Origin: Amycolatopsis albispora
GTDB taxonomy: Bacteria; Actinomycetota; Actinomycetes; Mycobacteriales; Pseudonocardiaceae
DNA length: 64,000 bases
Assembly: GCF_003312875.1 (NCBI RefSeq)
Contig: NZ_CP015163.1
Coordinates: forward strand, 372,001 to 436,000
Direction: 5' to 3'
The notes under the pieces are model-generated. The model did not search any database and was not told where the DNA came from. It saw nothing but the letters and a program-made list of their open reading frames with translations. A program made the translations under genes and the position numbers. Every line of letters starts with the position of its first letter. Positions within the stretch are counted from its first letter, which is position 1. This document shows positions 7,969-15,954 of the stretch, one piece after another.

Positions 7969-9317
7969 GCAAGCGCTGGTCACTGCGTTGGCGGGTGACC
8001 GCGGCACTGGGCGCCGGTTCGCTGCTGATCGTCAGCGTGCTCGCGGTGACCACCTGGAACCTGGCCACCAACTACCTGCTCGACCAGCGCGAGCAGGCCG
8101 CGGTGCGGCAGGCGCAGCTCAACGTCCGGCTGGTCGACGCGGCCATCCGCGACCGATCTCCTGGTCTGGACGAGTTGCTCACCGGCCTGACCACCGGCCC
8201 GGACTCGTCGATCCTGGTCTACCAGCCGGGCCGGTGGCTGACCAGCGGCAGGCAGGTGCCGCCGCAGACGCTGCCCGCCGAACTGCTCGATCTCGGCCGC
8301 GCGGGGGAACCGGCCCGCCAGCGCCTGGCCGTCGGCGGCGTCCCGGTGCTCGCGGTGGTGCTGCCGGTGGTGTCCGAGGGCGGCTTCTACGTCGAGCTGT
8401 TCCCGCTGGTCGAGCTGGACCGCACGATGCGGTTCCTGAGCGTGGTGCTGACCGCCGCGACGGTCGCGGGCGGCCTGCTCGGCGGCGGGCTGGGCTGGTG
8501 GGCCAGCCGTCGCGCGCTGCGCCCGCTGACCACGCTGACCAGCGCGGCGTCCCGGATCGCCGCCGGGGACCACAGCGCCCGCCTGCCCGCGCAGACCGAT
8601 CCCGATCTGGCGCCGCTGGCCGCGACCTTCAACGCCACCGCGCAAGCGCTGGAGCACCGGGTCCAGCAGGACGCGCGGTTCGCCGGGGACGTCAGCCACG
8701 AGCTGCGGTCACCGCTGACCACCATGGCCAACGCGGCCGAGGTGCTCGACCGCCGCCGTGACGCCCTGCCCGCACCGGCTCGCCGCGCGCTGGACCTGCT
8801 CGTCGCGGAGATCCGCCGGTTCCAGCGCATGGTGGTCGACCTGCTGGAGATCTCCCGTGCCCGCCAGGAATCCGACGAGCAGGCCTGGGAACTGGTGGAC
8901 CTCGGCGACGTGGTCCGCCGGGTGCTCGAGCACCGGAACCAGCCGGACGTGCTGGACGCGCCGGGGCCCGCGCTGGTGCTGGCCGATCGGCGGCGGCTGG
9001 ACCGGGTGGTCGGCAACTTGCTGGACAACGCCGACCGCTACGCCGGCGGAGTGGTGCGCATCGCGGTCACCGCACACGACGGGAAGGTCCGGATGGAGGT
9101 CGACGACCAGGGCCCCGGCGTGCCGGACGAGCTGCGGTCGCGGATCTTCGAGCGGTTCACCCGCGGGCAGGCGCGGGGGCGCGGTGACGAAACCGGCAGC
9201 GGGCTCGGGCTGGCCATCGTGGCCGACCACATCGCGCGGCACGGCGGCACCGCCGAGGTGGCGGACCGGCCCGGCGGCGGCGCGCGGTTTGTCGTCGAAC
9301 TCCCGGAGGCGGAATGA
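7965..9317 (+). CDS. sensor histidine kinase
   Basis: This 450-aa membrane kinase has TM1 at about residues 12-32, an extracytoplasmic sensor loop of about 125 residues, TM2 at about 160-180, a HAMP linker, the dimerisation/phosphoacceptor H-box (FAGDVSHELRSPL, His245), an N-box (GNLLDNADRYA), and G-boxes (DQGPGVP, GSGLGLAIV). All catalytic motifs are present. It overlaps the response regulator upstream (ATGA) and the small lipoprotein downstream (ATGA), so the three are made together. The lipoprotein may be an accessory of the sensor, as in CseA-CseB-CseC of Streptomyces (comparison, not proof). The signal is unknown. Confidence 0.93.
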   Translation: MSKRWSLRWRVTAALGAGSLLIVSVLAVTTWNLATNYLLDQREQAAVRQAQLNVRLVDAAIRDRSPGLDELLTGLTTGPDSSILVYQPGRWLTSGRQVPPQTLPAELLDLGRAGEPARQRLAVGGVPVLAVVLPVVSEGGFYVELFPLVELDRTMRFLSVVLTAATVAGGLLGGGLGWWASRRALRPLTTLTSAASRIAAGDHSARLPAQTDPDLAPLAATFNATAQALEHRVQQDARFAGDVSHELRSPLTTMANAAEVLDRRRDALPAPARRALDLLVAEIRRFQRMVVDLLEISRARQESDEQAWELVDLGDVVRRVLEHRNQPDVLDAPGPALVLADRRRLDRVVGNLLDNADRYAGGVVRIAVTAHDGKVRMEVDDQGPGVPDELRSRIFERFTRGQARGRGDETGSGLGLAIVADHIARHGGTAEVADRPGGGARFVVELPEAE

Positions 9318-9523
9318 GGAAGCTGGTGCTCGGTGGACTGGCCGTGCTGGTGCTGGCGTGCGCCGGTTGCGGAGTCAGCACGCAGGACCGTCCGGAGAAG
9401 CTGCCCAGCCTCACCCGGATGCCGGATCCCACGCCGTCGGTCACCCAGGTGCCCGAGCACGAGCCGGCGCCCGGATCGTCAGGCAGTCGTCAGGTTCCGC
9501 CGCCGGTTTCCACGACAGGATGA
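9314..9523 (+). CDS. small lipoprotein coupled to sensor kinase
   Basis: This 69-aa protein has a signal peptide (MRKLVLGGLAVLVLACAGCG) with lipobox Cys19 and a short Pro/Ser-rich mature chain without a recognisable domain. The start overlaps the kinase stop by ATGA. Its size, coupling and location suggest an envelope-anchored modulator of the sensor kinase. The 3' part of the gene contains the second TCGTCAG tandem box. Confidence 0.75.
   Translation: MRKLVLGGLAVLVLACAGCGVSTQDRPEKLPSLTRMPDPTPSVTQVPEHEPAPGSSGSRQVPPPVSTTG
9476..9493 (+). promoter_or_regulatory. second tandem TCGTCAG box
   Basis: TCGTCAG-N4-TCGTCAG again with an 11-bp period, differing from the box at 6964 only in the spacer (GCAG versus CCAG). 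It lies inside the end of the lipoprotein gene and 35 bp before the HxlR-like start, the same distance as the first box has from its gene. It likely places the regulator gene under the same response regulator. Confidence 0.55.
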
Positions 9524-9527
9524 GGTG

Positions 9528-10199
9528 GTGAAGCGCTCCGCGACCCACCACCCCGCAGCCAGGACGACCGATCTGCTGGGCGAGGCGTGGACCACGCTGA
9601 TCGTCACCGAGCTGCTCGCCGGGCAGCGCTGCCTCGACGACCTCGCCGAGCTGCTGCCGATGGTGTCCAAGTCGAGCCTCGGCCACCGGATGCGCCGGTT
9701 GCACGCGGTGGGCCTGGTCGAAGCCAGCGCCGACCGGCACGGCCGGTTCCACTACCGGCTCACCGCGGCCGGGCGTGACCTCGAACCGGTGCTGGCGCAG
9801 CTGTCCAGCTGGGGTTCGCGGTGGCTGCCGCCGCCACGGGCCGGTGATCTCGATCCGCGGCTGCTGCTGGCCGACCTGTGCCGGACCATCGGCGGACCAC
9901 ACGAACCCGGCGCCATCGAGGTCGGGTTCTCGGACGTGACCGGCCCGCGGCAGTGGTGGGTGGTGCTGGGCGCGCGGGCCCGCGCCCAGCGGACCGCCCC
10001 GGACCTGCCGGTGCTGGTGCGGGTCGAGTGCACGATCACCGCGCTGGCCAGCGTGTGGCTCGGCCACAGCCGGTGCCTCGACGAACTGCGGGCACGCACC
10101 CTGCGCTTCACCGGTGACCGGGCCGCGGTGCGCAGGCTGGCCGGCTGGCTCAGCGCCGGTGCGCCCGCGAAGTCCCTGGCGGCGATCGGCAGCGCGTGA
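9528..10199 (+). CDS. HxlR-type winged-helix regulator
   Basis: This 223-aa protein starts at GTG 9528 (a GTG at 9525 is also possible). Residues about 10-100 form the HxlR winged helix (LLGEAWTTLIVTELLAGQRC, MVSKSSLGHRMRRLHAVGLV, HYRLTAAGRDLEPVL). The C-terminal 110 residues form an SCP2-like/ligand-binding type domain common in long actinobacterial HxlR proteins. It probably represses or activates nearby genes in response to a ligand or redox state. It starts 35 bp after a tandem TCGTCAG box. Confidence 0.82.
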   Translation: MKRSATHHPAARTTDLLGEAWTTLIVTELLAGQRCLDDLAELLPMVSKSSLGHRMRRLHAVGLVEASADRHGRFHYRLTAAGRDLEPVLAQLSSWGSRWLPPPRAGDLDPRLLLADLCRTIGGPHEPGAIEVGFSDVTGPRQWWVVLGARARAQRTAPDLPVLVRVECTITALASVWLGHSRCLDELRARTLRFTGDRAAVRRLAGWLSAGAPAKSLAAIGSA

Positions 10200-10239
10200 G
10201 GGCCGCTGGTCAGGTTGATCCGGAAGAACGGGCGCGGCG

Positions 10240-10437
10240 ATGACGGCGGTACCGGTGGACGACGTCGTCGCGTTGCGCCTGATCTGCGACGGGTGCGGGG
10301 CGGCCGGGCCACGGGCGGTGCCGGGTACCGCACACCACGAGGCGTGGTTGCTGCTGTGGGGCCAGGCCCGGCAGGACGGCTGGCGCGGGCACGACCGCGC
10401 CATCGGCCCGCACTACTGCCCGCGCTGCGCGAACTGA
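10240..10437 (+). CDS. small CxxC...CxxC protein (zinc-ribbon-like)
   Basis: This 65-aa protein has CDGC near residue 17 and CPRC at the C-terminus, spaced like a zinc ribbon, with a Trp-rich middle (HHEAWLLLWGQARQDGWRGH). Such small Cys4 proteins are widespread hypothetical proteins in actinomycetes, possibly nucleic-acid binding. No strong ribosome site was seen. The window from here to 10584 holds no other gene. Confidence 0.6.
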   Translation: MTAVPVDDVVALRLICDGCGAAGPRAVPGTAHHEAWLLLWGQARQDGWRGHDRAIGPHYCPRCAN

Positions 10438-10584
10438 CCGGTGCCGGATGCCCGAGCCCCTCGGCGCGACCATGGCCGAGCCGGGAAACGGTGCTGGATC
10501 GGTACGGCTGCCGTAGAGGCAGGTCGCGGGTCGTTTTCTTCTCGTCGGCGGTCGAGGTCGGTTCTGGCAGGGCCTTCGGGACGA

Positions 10585-10974
10585 TCACGCGGTCGGTGTG
10601 ATGCGCATGCAGGCGGCCAGCGCGGCGGCGTTGTCCGCGGCCAGCGATCGGGCGAGCAGCACCAGTTCGGCGACACGTGGATCGGTCACGGTGTAGTAGG
10701 CGAAGCGGCCTTCACGGCGGACCTGCACGTAGCCGCAGTCCGACAGGCACCCGAGGTGGGTGGAGACGCGGCCCTGGGACAGGCCGATGTGGGCGACGCA
10801 CTCGGTGACGGTGTGTTCGTCGTGCAGCAGGAATTCGAGCAGCCGCAGCCGTGCGGGGTCGCCGAGCGCGCGGAAGAACTTGGCCACCATCTCCACCCCG
10901 TTCGGTTCGGTGGGCAGCAGCGCGGCGGTCGGGCCGGGACCTGCGGTCATGTCTTCACCGTTCTCACGTCGCAC
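10585..10974 (-). CDS. ArsR family metal-responsive repressor (mer regulator)
   Basis: A 129-aa ArsR/SmtB winged-helix repressor: FFRALGDPARLRLLEFLLHD, recognition helix LSQGRVSTHLGCLSDCGYV, wing REGRFAYYTVTD. Cys residues in TECVAH, GCLSDC and AACMR could bind a thiophilic metal. It is divergent from a mercuric reductase gene. In Streptomyces lividans the mer genes are controlled by an ArsR-type protein, so the role as mercury-responsive repressor is a good inference. ATG 10974 is used; ATG 10950 is an alternative start. Confidence 0.85.
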   Translation of the reverse strand: MRRENGEDMTAGPGPTAALLPTEPNGVEMVAKFFRALGDPARLRLLEFLLHDEHTVTECVAHIGLSQGRVSTHLGCLSDCGYVQVRREGRFAYYTVTDPRVAELVLLARSLAADNAAALAACMRITPTA

Positions 10975-10979
10975 GATGT

Positions 10980-11022
10980 ATGCGGATAAGCGGATACGAG
11001 GCTACCATCAGACATATCCGTT
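10980..11022. promoter_or_regulatory. divergent mer promoter/operator
   Basis: The gap between the ArsR and MerA genes contains GCGGATA twice in direct order (10982-10988 and 10990-10996) and its inverse TATCCG at 11015-11020, giving an AT-richer inverted array CGGATA...TATCCG. This is the likely ArsR binding site controlling both directions. Confidence 0.5.
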
Positions 11023-11064
11023 AGAGCAAATACGTAGCGCGAGGCGACGGTAGGAGGGCTGCGG

Positions 11065-12486
11065 ATGCGGTACGACCTGGCCGTGATCGGTTCCGGTGGC
11101 GGGGCGTTCGCGGCGGCGATCGCGGCGCGCGCGAAGGGCCGTTCGGTGGTGATGATCGAACGCGGCACGGTGGGTGGCACCTGCGTGAACACCGGATGCG
11201 TGCCGTCGAAGGCGCTGCTGGCCGCGGCCGGGGCGCGCCACGTCAGCCTGGACGACCGGTTCCCCGGCATCACCACCTCCCAGGTCGGCGTCGACTTCCC
11301 GGCCCTGATCGGCGGCAAGCGGGAGCTGGTGGAGTCTCTGCGGGCGGGGAAGTACACCGACCTGGCAGCTGACTACGGCTGGGAACTCCTGGCTGGTACT
11401 GCCCGCTTCAACGCGACCGGCTCGGAGCCGGTGCTGGACGTCGATCTCGTCGGCGGCGGGACCGCGACCGTGGAGGCCGGGCACTACCTGATCGCCACCG
11501 GATCAGCGCCGTGGGCGCCGCCGATCGACGGACTCGCGCAAGCGGGCTACCTGACGTCGGCCACCGCGATGGAGCTCGGCACGGTGCCGCGGTCGATGAT
11601 CGTGCTCGGGGGCAACGCCGTCGGCCTGGAACAAGCCCAGCTGTGGCGCCGGCTCGGCGTCGAGGTCACGGTGGTCGAGGCGTTGTCGCGGCTGGCGCCG
11701 TTCGAGGAGCCGGAGGTCAGCGGGGGCATCGAGCAGGTGTTCACCGACGAGGGCATGAAGGTGATCACCGGGGCGAGGGTCGCGCGGGTGGACCGCGACG
11801 CGACCGGCCGCCACGTCACGCTCAGCGGGGCGAGCGGGCAGCCGACCACGGTGACCGCCGAGCACCTGCTGGTGGCCACCGGCCGCCGCCCGGCCACCGA
11901 TGGCTTGAACCTCGACGCGGTCGGGGTGGAAACCGGTGCCCGCGGCGAGGTCGTTGTCGACGAGCACCTGCGCACCGCCAATCCGCGGATCTGGGCGGCT
12001 GGGGATGTCACCGGTGGTCCGCAATTCGTCTACGTCGCGGGCGCACACGGCACCCTGGTCGCCGACAACGCCTTCGAGGGCGCACAGCGCACGCTGGACT
12101 ACCGCCACCTGCCGCGGGTGGTGTTCACCAGCCCGCAGATCGCGGCGGCCGGGCTCACCGAAACGCAGGCCGCCGAGCAGGGTTACGCCACCGACAGCAG
12201 GGTGCTGCCGCTGGAGCACGTGCCACGGGCGCTGGTCAACCGGGACACCCGCGGCCTGATCAAACTCGTCGCCGACCGCCACACCGGGCGATTGCTGGGC
12301 GCGCACGTGCTCGCCGGCGGCGCCGGTGACGTGATCGGGACCGCCGTCTACGCGCTGGCGAACCAGATGACCGTGACGCAGATGGCCGAGCTGTGGTCGC
12401 CGTACCTGACGATGGCCGAAGGGCTCAAGCTCGCCGCGCAGTCGTTCACCCGCGACGTAGCCAAGCTGTCCTGCTGCGCCTCCTGA
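11065..12486 (+). CDS. merA: mercuric reductase
   Basis: A 473-aa flavoprotein disulfide reductase that reduces Hg(II) to volatile Hg(0) with NADPH. It has FAD GxGxxG (VIGSGGGAFAAA), the redox disulfide GTCVNTGCVPSK (Cys40/Cys45), an NAD(P) site (IVLGGNAVGLEQAQLWRRLG), a second FAD motif (IWAAGDVTGG) and the dimerisation domain. The C-terminal Cys470-Cys471 pair (LSCCAS) is the MerA hallmark that separates it from lipoamide dehydrogenase. It lacks the N-terminal HMA domain, as in other short actinobacterial MerA proteins. A GGAGGG ribosome site precedes ATG 11065. It is divergent from the ArsR regulator. Confidence 0.93.
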   Translation: MRYDLAVIGSGGGAFAAAIAARAKGRSVVMIERGTVGGTCVNTGCVPSKALLAAAGARHVSLDDRFPGITTSQVGVDFPALIGGKRELVESLRAGKYTDLAADYGWELLAGTARFNATGSEPVLDVDLVGGGTATVEAGHYLIATGSAPWAPPIDGLAQAGYLTSATAMELGTVPRSMIVLGGNAVGLEQAQLWRRLGVEVTVVEALSRLAPFEEPEVSGGIEQVFTDEGMKVITGARVARVDRDATGRHVTLSGASGQPTTVTAEHLLVATGRRPATDGLNLDAVGVETGARGEVVVDEHLRTANPRIWAAGDVTGGPQFVYVAGAHGTLVADNAFEGAQRTLDYRHLPRVVFTSPQIAAAGLTETQAAEQGYATDSRVLPLEHVPRALVNRDTRGLIKLVADRHTGRLLGAHVLAGGAGDVIGTAVYALANQMTVTQMAELWSPYLTMAEGLKLAAQSFTRDVAKLSCCAS

Positions 12487-12503
12487 CCCCGCGGAGCGAT
12501 GCC

Positions 12504-13265
12504 ATGACGAGCAACGGGCTGATGACGGTCGGGGAGCTGTCCCGGCGCACCGGTGTGCCGATCAAGACGCTGCGCCAGTACACGGACTGGGGCCTGATCT
12601 ACACCGTCGGCCGCAGCGCCACGAACTACCGCCTGTTCGACACCGACGCCCTGTGGTGCGTCAACGCGATCCGCCGGTTGCGGGAGCTCGGGCTGACCGT
12701 GGCCGAAATCCGCGAACTCGCCGGCACGGACGCACCGTTCGGCCCCCGCCTGGCCGACCTGCTGCACCAGTCCCGCGCACGCGTGACCCGGCGGATCGCC
12801 GAACTGCGGCAGACCCTGCACCGCCTCGACGAATTCGAAGCCACCCACCACACCGAACTCGCCGGCGAAAACGCGCACAGTCCCGCCACCGGCGATCCCC
12901 GGTGGGTCACCAGCCTTGACCCTCACCCCGGGGGGAGACCCTACCGTCGCGGACATGCGCAAAACCCAAGCCACCCAACCGTTCCCGGACCCGGTGACCG
13001 AGAAGCCGGACCTGACGCCGAACAAGACCCGTGCTGCCGCCGCGCTCACCCCGGTGGCGCGGGCGGTGCACCGGTGGATCCTGACCGCGTTCGCCGACAC
13101 GGGCCGGGCACCACGGCGAGCCGACCTGGAGCGAGCGGCCGAGGAGTGCGGCGCCGATGCGACGCTGGCTGCTGTCCGTCCGTGGATCGCACCTGCCACC
13201 ACATCAACTCCTTCACCGCCGCCGCCGAGTTTCGGAACTCTGCTGAAGGGGACTGCCTGACATGA
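12504..13265 (+). CDS. MerR family transcriptional regulator (C-terminus uncertain)
   Basis: The MerR winged helix is clear at residues 1-75 (MTVGELSRRTGVPIKTLRQY then TDWGLI, NYRLFDTDAL, LGLTVAEIREL), followed by a dimerisation coiled coil (RARVTRRIAELRQTLHRLDE). Normal MerR proteins end near residue 130-140. This frame runs on to 13265 through the promoter and reading frame of the MerB-like gene, so the last 110 residues are probably not conserved, or a stop has been lost. The metal-binding Cys residues of true Hg sensors are absent. It probably activates the MerR-type promoter at 12916. It starts 18 bp after merA. Confidence 0.75.
   Translation: MTSNGLMTVGELSRRTGVPIKTLRQYTDWGLIYTVGRSATNYRLFDTDALWCVNAIRRLRELGLTVAEIRELAGTDAPFGPRLADLLHQSRARVTRRIAELRQTLHRLDEFEATHHTELAGENAHSPATGDPRWVTSLDPHPGGRPYRRGHAQNPSHPTVPGPGDREAGPDAEQDPCCRRAHPGGAGGAPVDPDRVRRHGPGTTASRPGASGRGVRRRCDAGCCPSVDRTCHHINSFTAAAEFRNSAEGDCLT
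12916..12947 (+). promoter_or_regulatory. MerR-type promoter with dyad in a long spacer
   Basis: -35 TTGACC (12916-12921) and -10 TACCGT (12942-12947) are separated by 20 bp, with a near-palindrome CTCACCCCGGGGGGAG inside the spacer. Overlong spacers carrying a dyad are the hallmark of promoters activated by MerR-family proteins. Transcription would start at or next to ATG 12955, giving a leaderless mRNA. Confidence 0.7.
12955..13260 (+). CDS. short MerB-like protein (helical N-domain only)
   Basis: 101 aa from ATG 12955. The segment LTPVARAVHRWILTAFADTG then RAPRRADLERAAEECGAD resembles the N-terminal helical domain of organomercurial lyase MerB. The catalytic core with its two Cys and Asp is missing; after APATTSTPSPPPP the protein ends. 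It is therefore a truncated MerB remnant or a small stand-alone homologue. It sits directly behind the MerR-type promoter and next to merA, which supports a mer origin. The stop is one base before the start region of the PhyH gene. Confidence 0.55.
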   Translation: MRKTQATQPFPDPVTEKPDLTPNKTRAAAALTPVARAVHRWILTAFADTGRAPRRADLERAAEECGADATLAAVRPWIAPATTSTPSPPPPSFGTLLKGTA

Positions 13266-14041
13266 CCACCACCGACACCGCGACCGAGCACACCGTCGAG
13301 GACTTCCGCGAACGCGGGTTCACCCACGTACCAGGCTTGCTCACCGCCGACGAGGTGGCGCGCTTCAGCACCGCGGCGGAGGAAGCCCTCGCGGCGCGGA
13401 GCCACACCGATGAGGAATTCGGCACCCGCATCGTGGCCACCACCGACGCCTGGGAACACCACCCCACCCTGCGCGAGCTGGCCCTGCACCCCCGCCTCGG
13501 CACGCTGGCCGAGCGGCTCGCCGGGATGCCGCTGCGCGTGTGGGGCGGCGAGGTCCTGCGCAAAGACCCCGGACGCAGTGCCCCCACCGGCTGGCACGAC
13601 GACCTGACTTTCGCGCTGCTGGACTCACGCCTGGTCTTCAACGCCTGGATCGCCTTGGTCGACGTGCCAGCCGAACGCGGCTGCCTGACCTTCCTGCCCG
13701 GCTCGCACCGCCGTGGCGGACCACAGCGGGTGGCGTTGGCCGAGCACACCGCGGACCCGGACAACTACCTGTTCACCCACTGGCCCGAGCTGCGCTGGAA
13801 TCCACGGGTCGCCGTGCCGGTACGGGCCGGCGACGTGACGTTCCACCACGCCCGCACCGCCCACTACGCGGGCGCCAACACCACCGACCAAGCACGACTG
13901 TCCTTTTTGGTCACCTTCACCGACGCCGCCGCCACCTACCGGCCACTGCCCGGCCGCGACCCGCTCGACCTGCGGCCAGGACAACCACTTCCGGACCACC
14001 GCTACCCCAGAACTCCCAGGGCACCCGGCGCTACCACCTGA
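13262..14041 (+). CDS. phytanoyl-CoA dioxygenase (PhyH) family protein
   Basis: A 259-aa non-heme Fe(II)/2-oxoglutarate oxygenase. Iron ligands are visible: His-x-Asp in GWHDDLTF and the distal His in TFHHARTAHYAGAN; the 2-oxoglutarate Arg is likely in ARLSFLVTF. The N-terminus (FRERGFTHVPGLLTADEV) is typical of PhyH. It is expected to hydroxylate a small organic or acyl substrate. It lies directly after the MerB-like fragment and may be expressed from the same MerR-type promoter; a link to mercury is not obvious. DNA right after it is degenerate. Confidence 0.85.
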   Translation: MTTTDTATEHTVEDFRERGFTHVPGLLTADEVARFSTAAEEALAARSHTDEEFGTRIVATTDAWEHHPTLRELALHPRLGTLAERLAGMPLRVWGGEVLRKDPGRSAPTGWHDDLTFALLDSRLVFNAWIALVDVPAERGCLTFLPGSHRRGGPQRVALAEHTADPDNYLFTHWPELRWNPRVAVPVRAGDVTFHHARTAHYAGANTTDQARLSFLVTFTDAAATYRPLPGRDPLDLRPGQPLPDHRYPRTPRAPGATT

Positions 14042-14170
14042 AGCTGGGATTCGACACGATCGCCGAGAAATTGAACGAAGCTCTGGAGAAGTACCCGCCG
14101 CCGGAACCGCCGAACAAGGCACGGGCCCGGCATGCGTGGTCGAAGCCCAGTGTCGCGTCGATGTTGAGCA
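14031..14170 (+). pseudogene. fragment of a large serine recombinase
   Basis: In the frame overlapping the PhyH end, HLKLGFDTIAEKLNEALEKY then PPPEPPNKARARHAWSKPSV matches the Recombinase domain of large serine integrases (GxxxIAxxLNxxxxxYPPP...RWSxxxVxxIL). Only about 45 residues remain; there is no catalytic domain, start or stop. It marks a former integrative element. Confidence 0.6.
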
Positions 14171-14184
14171 ACCGCGGGGTCTGG

Positions 14185-14727
14185 CCGGGTTGCCGATCCG
14201 CGAGGTTGCGGGCGGCTGGGGCAACCAGATGTGGCGGCTCGGGGCCGATGCCGGTGCGGTCCGGCGAGCCGTCCGAGCGCTTCCCCAAGCACTGGACGGT
14301 GATGACCTGGGTTCCCGGCGAGCCGCTGGACCACGCCTCGATCACCCGGGCGCCGGTCGCCACCGACCGCGGTGCTCATCCCCGGGAGTGCGCGGACGGC
14401 TTCGAGAGCTTCTTCCAAGCCGTTGTTCCCGGCGACCTCGCTACCGGCGTCCGGGCCGCCTGGGACGACGCGGTCGCGGCGGAGGCGTGGCACGGCTCGC
14501 GGTGTGGGTACACGGCGACCTGCACCCGGCGAACGTGGTCGTCGCGGACGGAACGCCTCGGGCATCGTCGATTTTGGTGACCTGTGCACCGGCCATCCGG
14601 CGTGCCTGCGGGCTGGCCGCGCTGAAGAGCCTGTTCCTGCTGCTCATGGGCAGACCGGGGATCGGGGGCTGCCCGGCGGCAAGCCGCACTGGGGACCGCT
14701 GGGCCGGGCGGCGCTCGACCGGTGCTG
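14185..14727 (+). pseudogene. aminoglycoside phosphotransferase family pseudogene
   Basis: Pieces of one APH-type kinase are scattered over all three frames: LPIREVAGGWGNQMWRLG (N-lobe), HWTVMTWVPGEPLDHASI (hinge), WVHGDLHPANVVVADGT (catalytic Brenner motif HGDLHPxN), SGIVDFGDLCTGHPAC (IDFGD Mg site) and a C-terminal GLPGGKPHWGPLGRAALDR. At least three frame changes plus an internal deletion (part of the N-lobe) make it non-functional. Such kinases phosphorylate aminoglycosides, macrolides or small metabolites. Confidence 0.8.
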
Positions 14728-14740
14728 AACGGCCGGTGAC

Positions 14741-14760
14741 GCGCGAACCCGCGCTTTATT
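14741..14760 (+). terminator. possible intrinsic terminator
   Basis: GCGCG-AACC-CGCGC (14741-14754) is followed by TTTATT, a short hairpin with a T-rich tail, at the end of the APH pseudogene and overlapping the stop of the convergent MFS gene. Confidence 0.4.
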
Positions 14761-15913
14761 CGCTGGTGCGCGCGTCGAGGGCCACCGCGGTCGCGGCCGT
14801 GGTCAGGACCGCCGCGGCGAGCCACAGCGCGCCTGCCGCGCCGAGCGGGCCCGCCACCAGGCCCGCAGCGGCGGGCACGGTGACCTGGCCGAGCCGGTTC
14901 GCCCACAGCCGCAGGGCCAGCGCCGCGTTGCGCCCGTGCTGGGGCACGGCCTGCACGACCACGGTCATGGTCAGCGGCTGCCCCAGCCCCAGCAGGAACC
15001 CGCCGACGACCAGCGCCACCGCCATGACGGGCACGTTCGCCGCGGGCAGCGCGACCACGGCCAGTGCCACCGCGGATCCGGCGGCGCTGGTGACGATCAG
15101 CGTGTGCCGCCGCCAGCGCCGGGCGAGCCTGCCGAGGCCGAGCCTGGACACGATGGACGCCGCCGAGCGCAGCGCCAGGAGCCCGCCGACGACCAGCGGC
15201 GCGACGCCCCGGTCCTCCGCGATCAGCGGGAGGTACGCGGTGAGCAGGTCGACCGCGCCGAGCAGCGCGAGGCTGACAAACAGGCCGGGCACCATGCCGC
15301 GGCTGCGCAGCATGGACAGCACACCCGGCGCGGCCGCCCGCACCGGGCGCACCCCCGTGGCACGGCGTCGCATCAGGACGATCCCGGCCGGAAGGGCGCA
15401 CGCGGCGAGCACGCTCGCGACCACGGCGGCCAGCCCGGTGCGCCCGAGCGCGGCCCCGGTCCCGGTGCCGAGCAGCCCACCGGCGATCAGCGGGCCGAAC
15501 ATCTGCCCGGCCGACACCGCGGCGGTGAACCAGCCGAAGTAGCGGTCGAGGCCGGTGTCGGGCACGGCCGAGGCGATGTAGCCCTGGGCGCCGACCATAA
15601 AAACGATGTGGCCGAAGCCGAGGCAGGCCGCCGAGGCGGCAACCCACGGCACCGCCGGTGACCAGGCGAGCGCGAGCGGGCCCAGCACCAGCAGGGCGGT
15701 GCCGAGCACGAGCACGGGCGCGGTGCGGCCGGTCCGGTCCACCAGGCGGCCCAGCGGCAGGGCCACGAGCAGCGAGAGGACCGCGTAGGAAGCGGTGACC
15801 AGGCCGATGGCGAGCCCGCCGCCGTCGAGCGCGAGGGTGCGGTAGGACAGCAGCGGGCGGGCCAGGTTCAGGGCGGTCTGGCTGAGGATGGTGCCCACGA
15901 GCAGGGCGGCCAC
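14756..15913 (-). CDS. MFS transporter
   Basis: About 385 aa from GTG 15913, with around 12 hydrophobic segments and the MFS loop motif LPLGRLVDRTGRTAP between TM2 and TM3. It likely exports or imports a small organic compound with proton coupling. The frame is open further upstream into the RraA gene with no ATG, so the start could be slightly upstream (a CTG overlapping the RraA stop). It is last in a GntR-RraA-MFS minus-strand operon, so the substrate is probably an organic acid related to the RraA-like enzyme. Confidence 0.8.
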   Translation of the reverse strand: MAALLVGTILSQTALNLARPLLSYRTLALDGGGLAIGLVTASYAVLSLLVALPLGRLVDRTGRTAPVLVLGTALLVLGPLALAWSPAVPWVAASAACLGFGHIVFMVGAQGYIASAVPDTGLDRYFGWFTAAVSAGQMFGPLIAGGLLGTGTGAALGRTGLAAVVASVLAACALPAGIVLMRRRATGVRPVRAAAPGVLSMLRSRGMVPGLFVSLALLGAVDLLTAYLPLIAEDRGVAPLVVGGLLALRSAASIVSRLGLGRLARRWRRHTLIVTSAAGSAVALAVVALPAANVPVMAVALVVGGFLLGLGQPLTMTVVVQAVPQHGRNAALALRLWANRLGQVTVPAAAGLVAGPLGAAGALWLAAAVLTTAATAVALDARTSE

Positions 15914-15954
15914 GCCCGCGCCGCCGGTCCGGGGTGTCGTGGTTCTGCCCGTGG

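Noticed and set aside
10982..10996. Direct GCGGATA repeat as a possible CRISPR or tandem-repeat start
   Set aside because: Only two copies with no spacer regularity; position between ArsR and merA fits an operator. No CRISPR array was found anywhere in the window.
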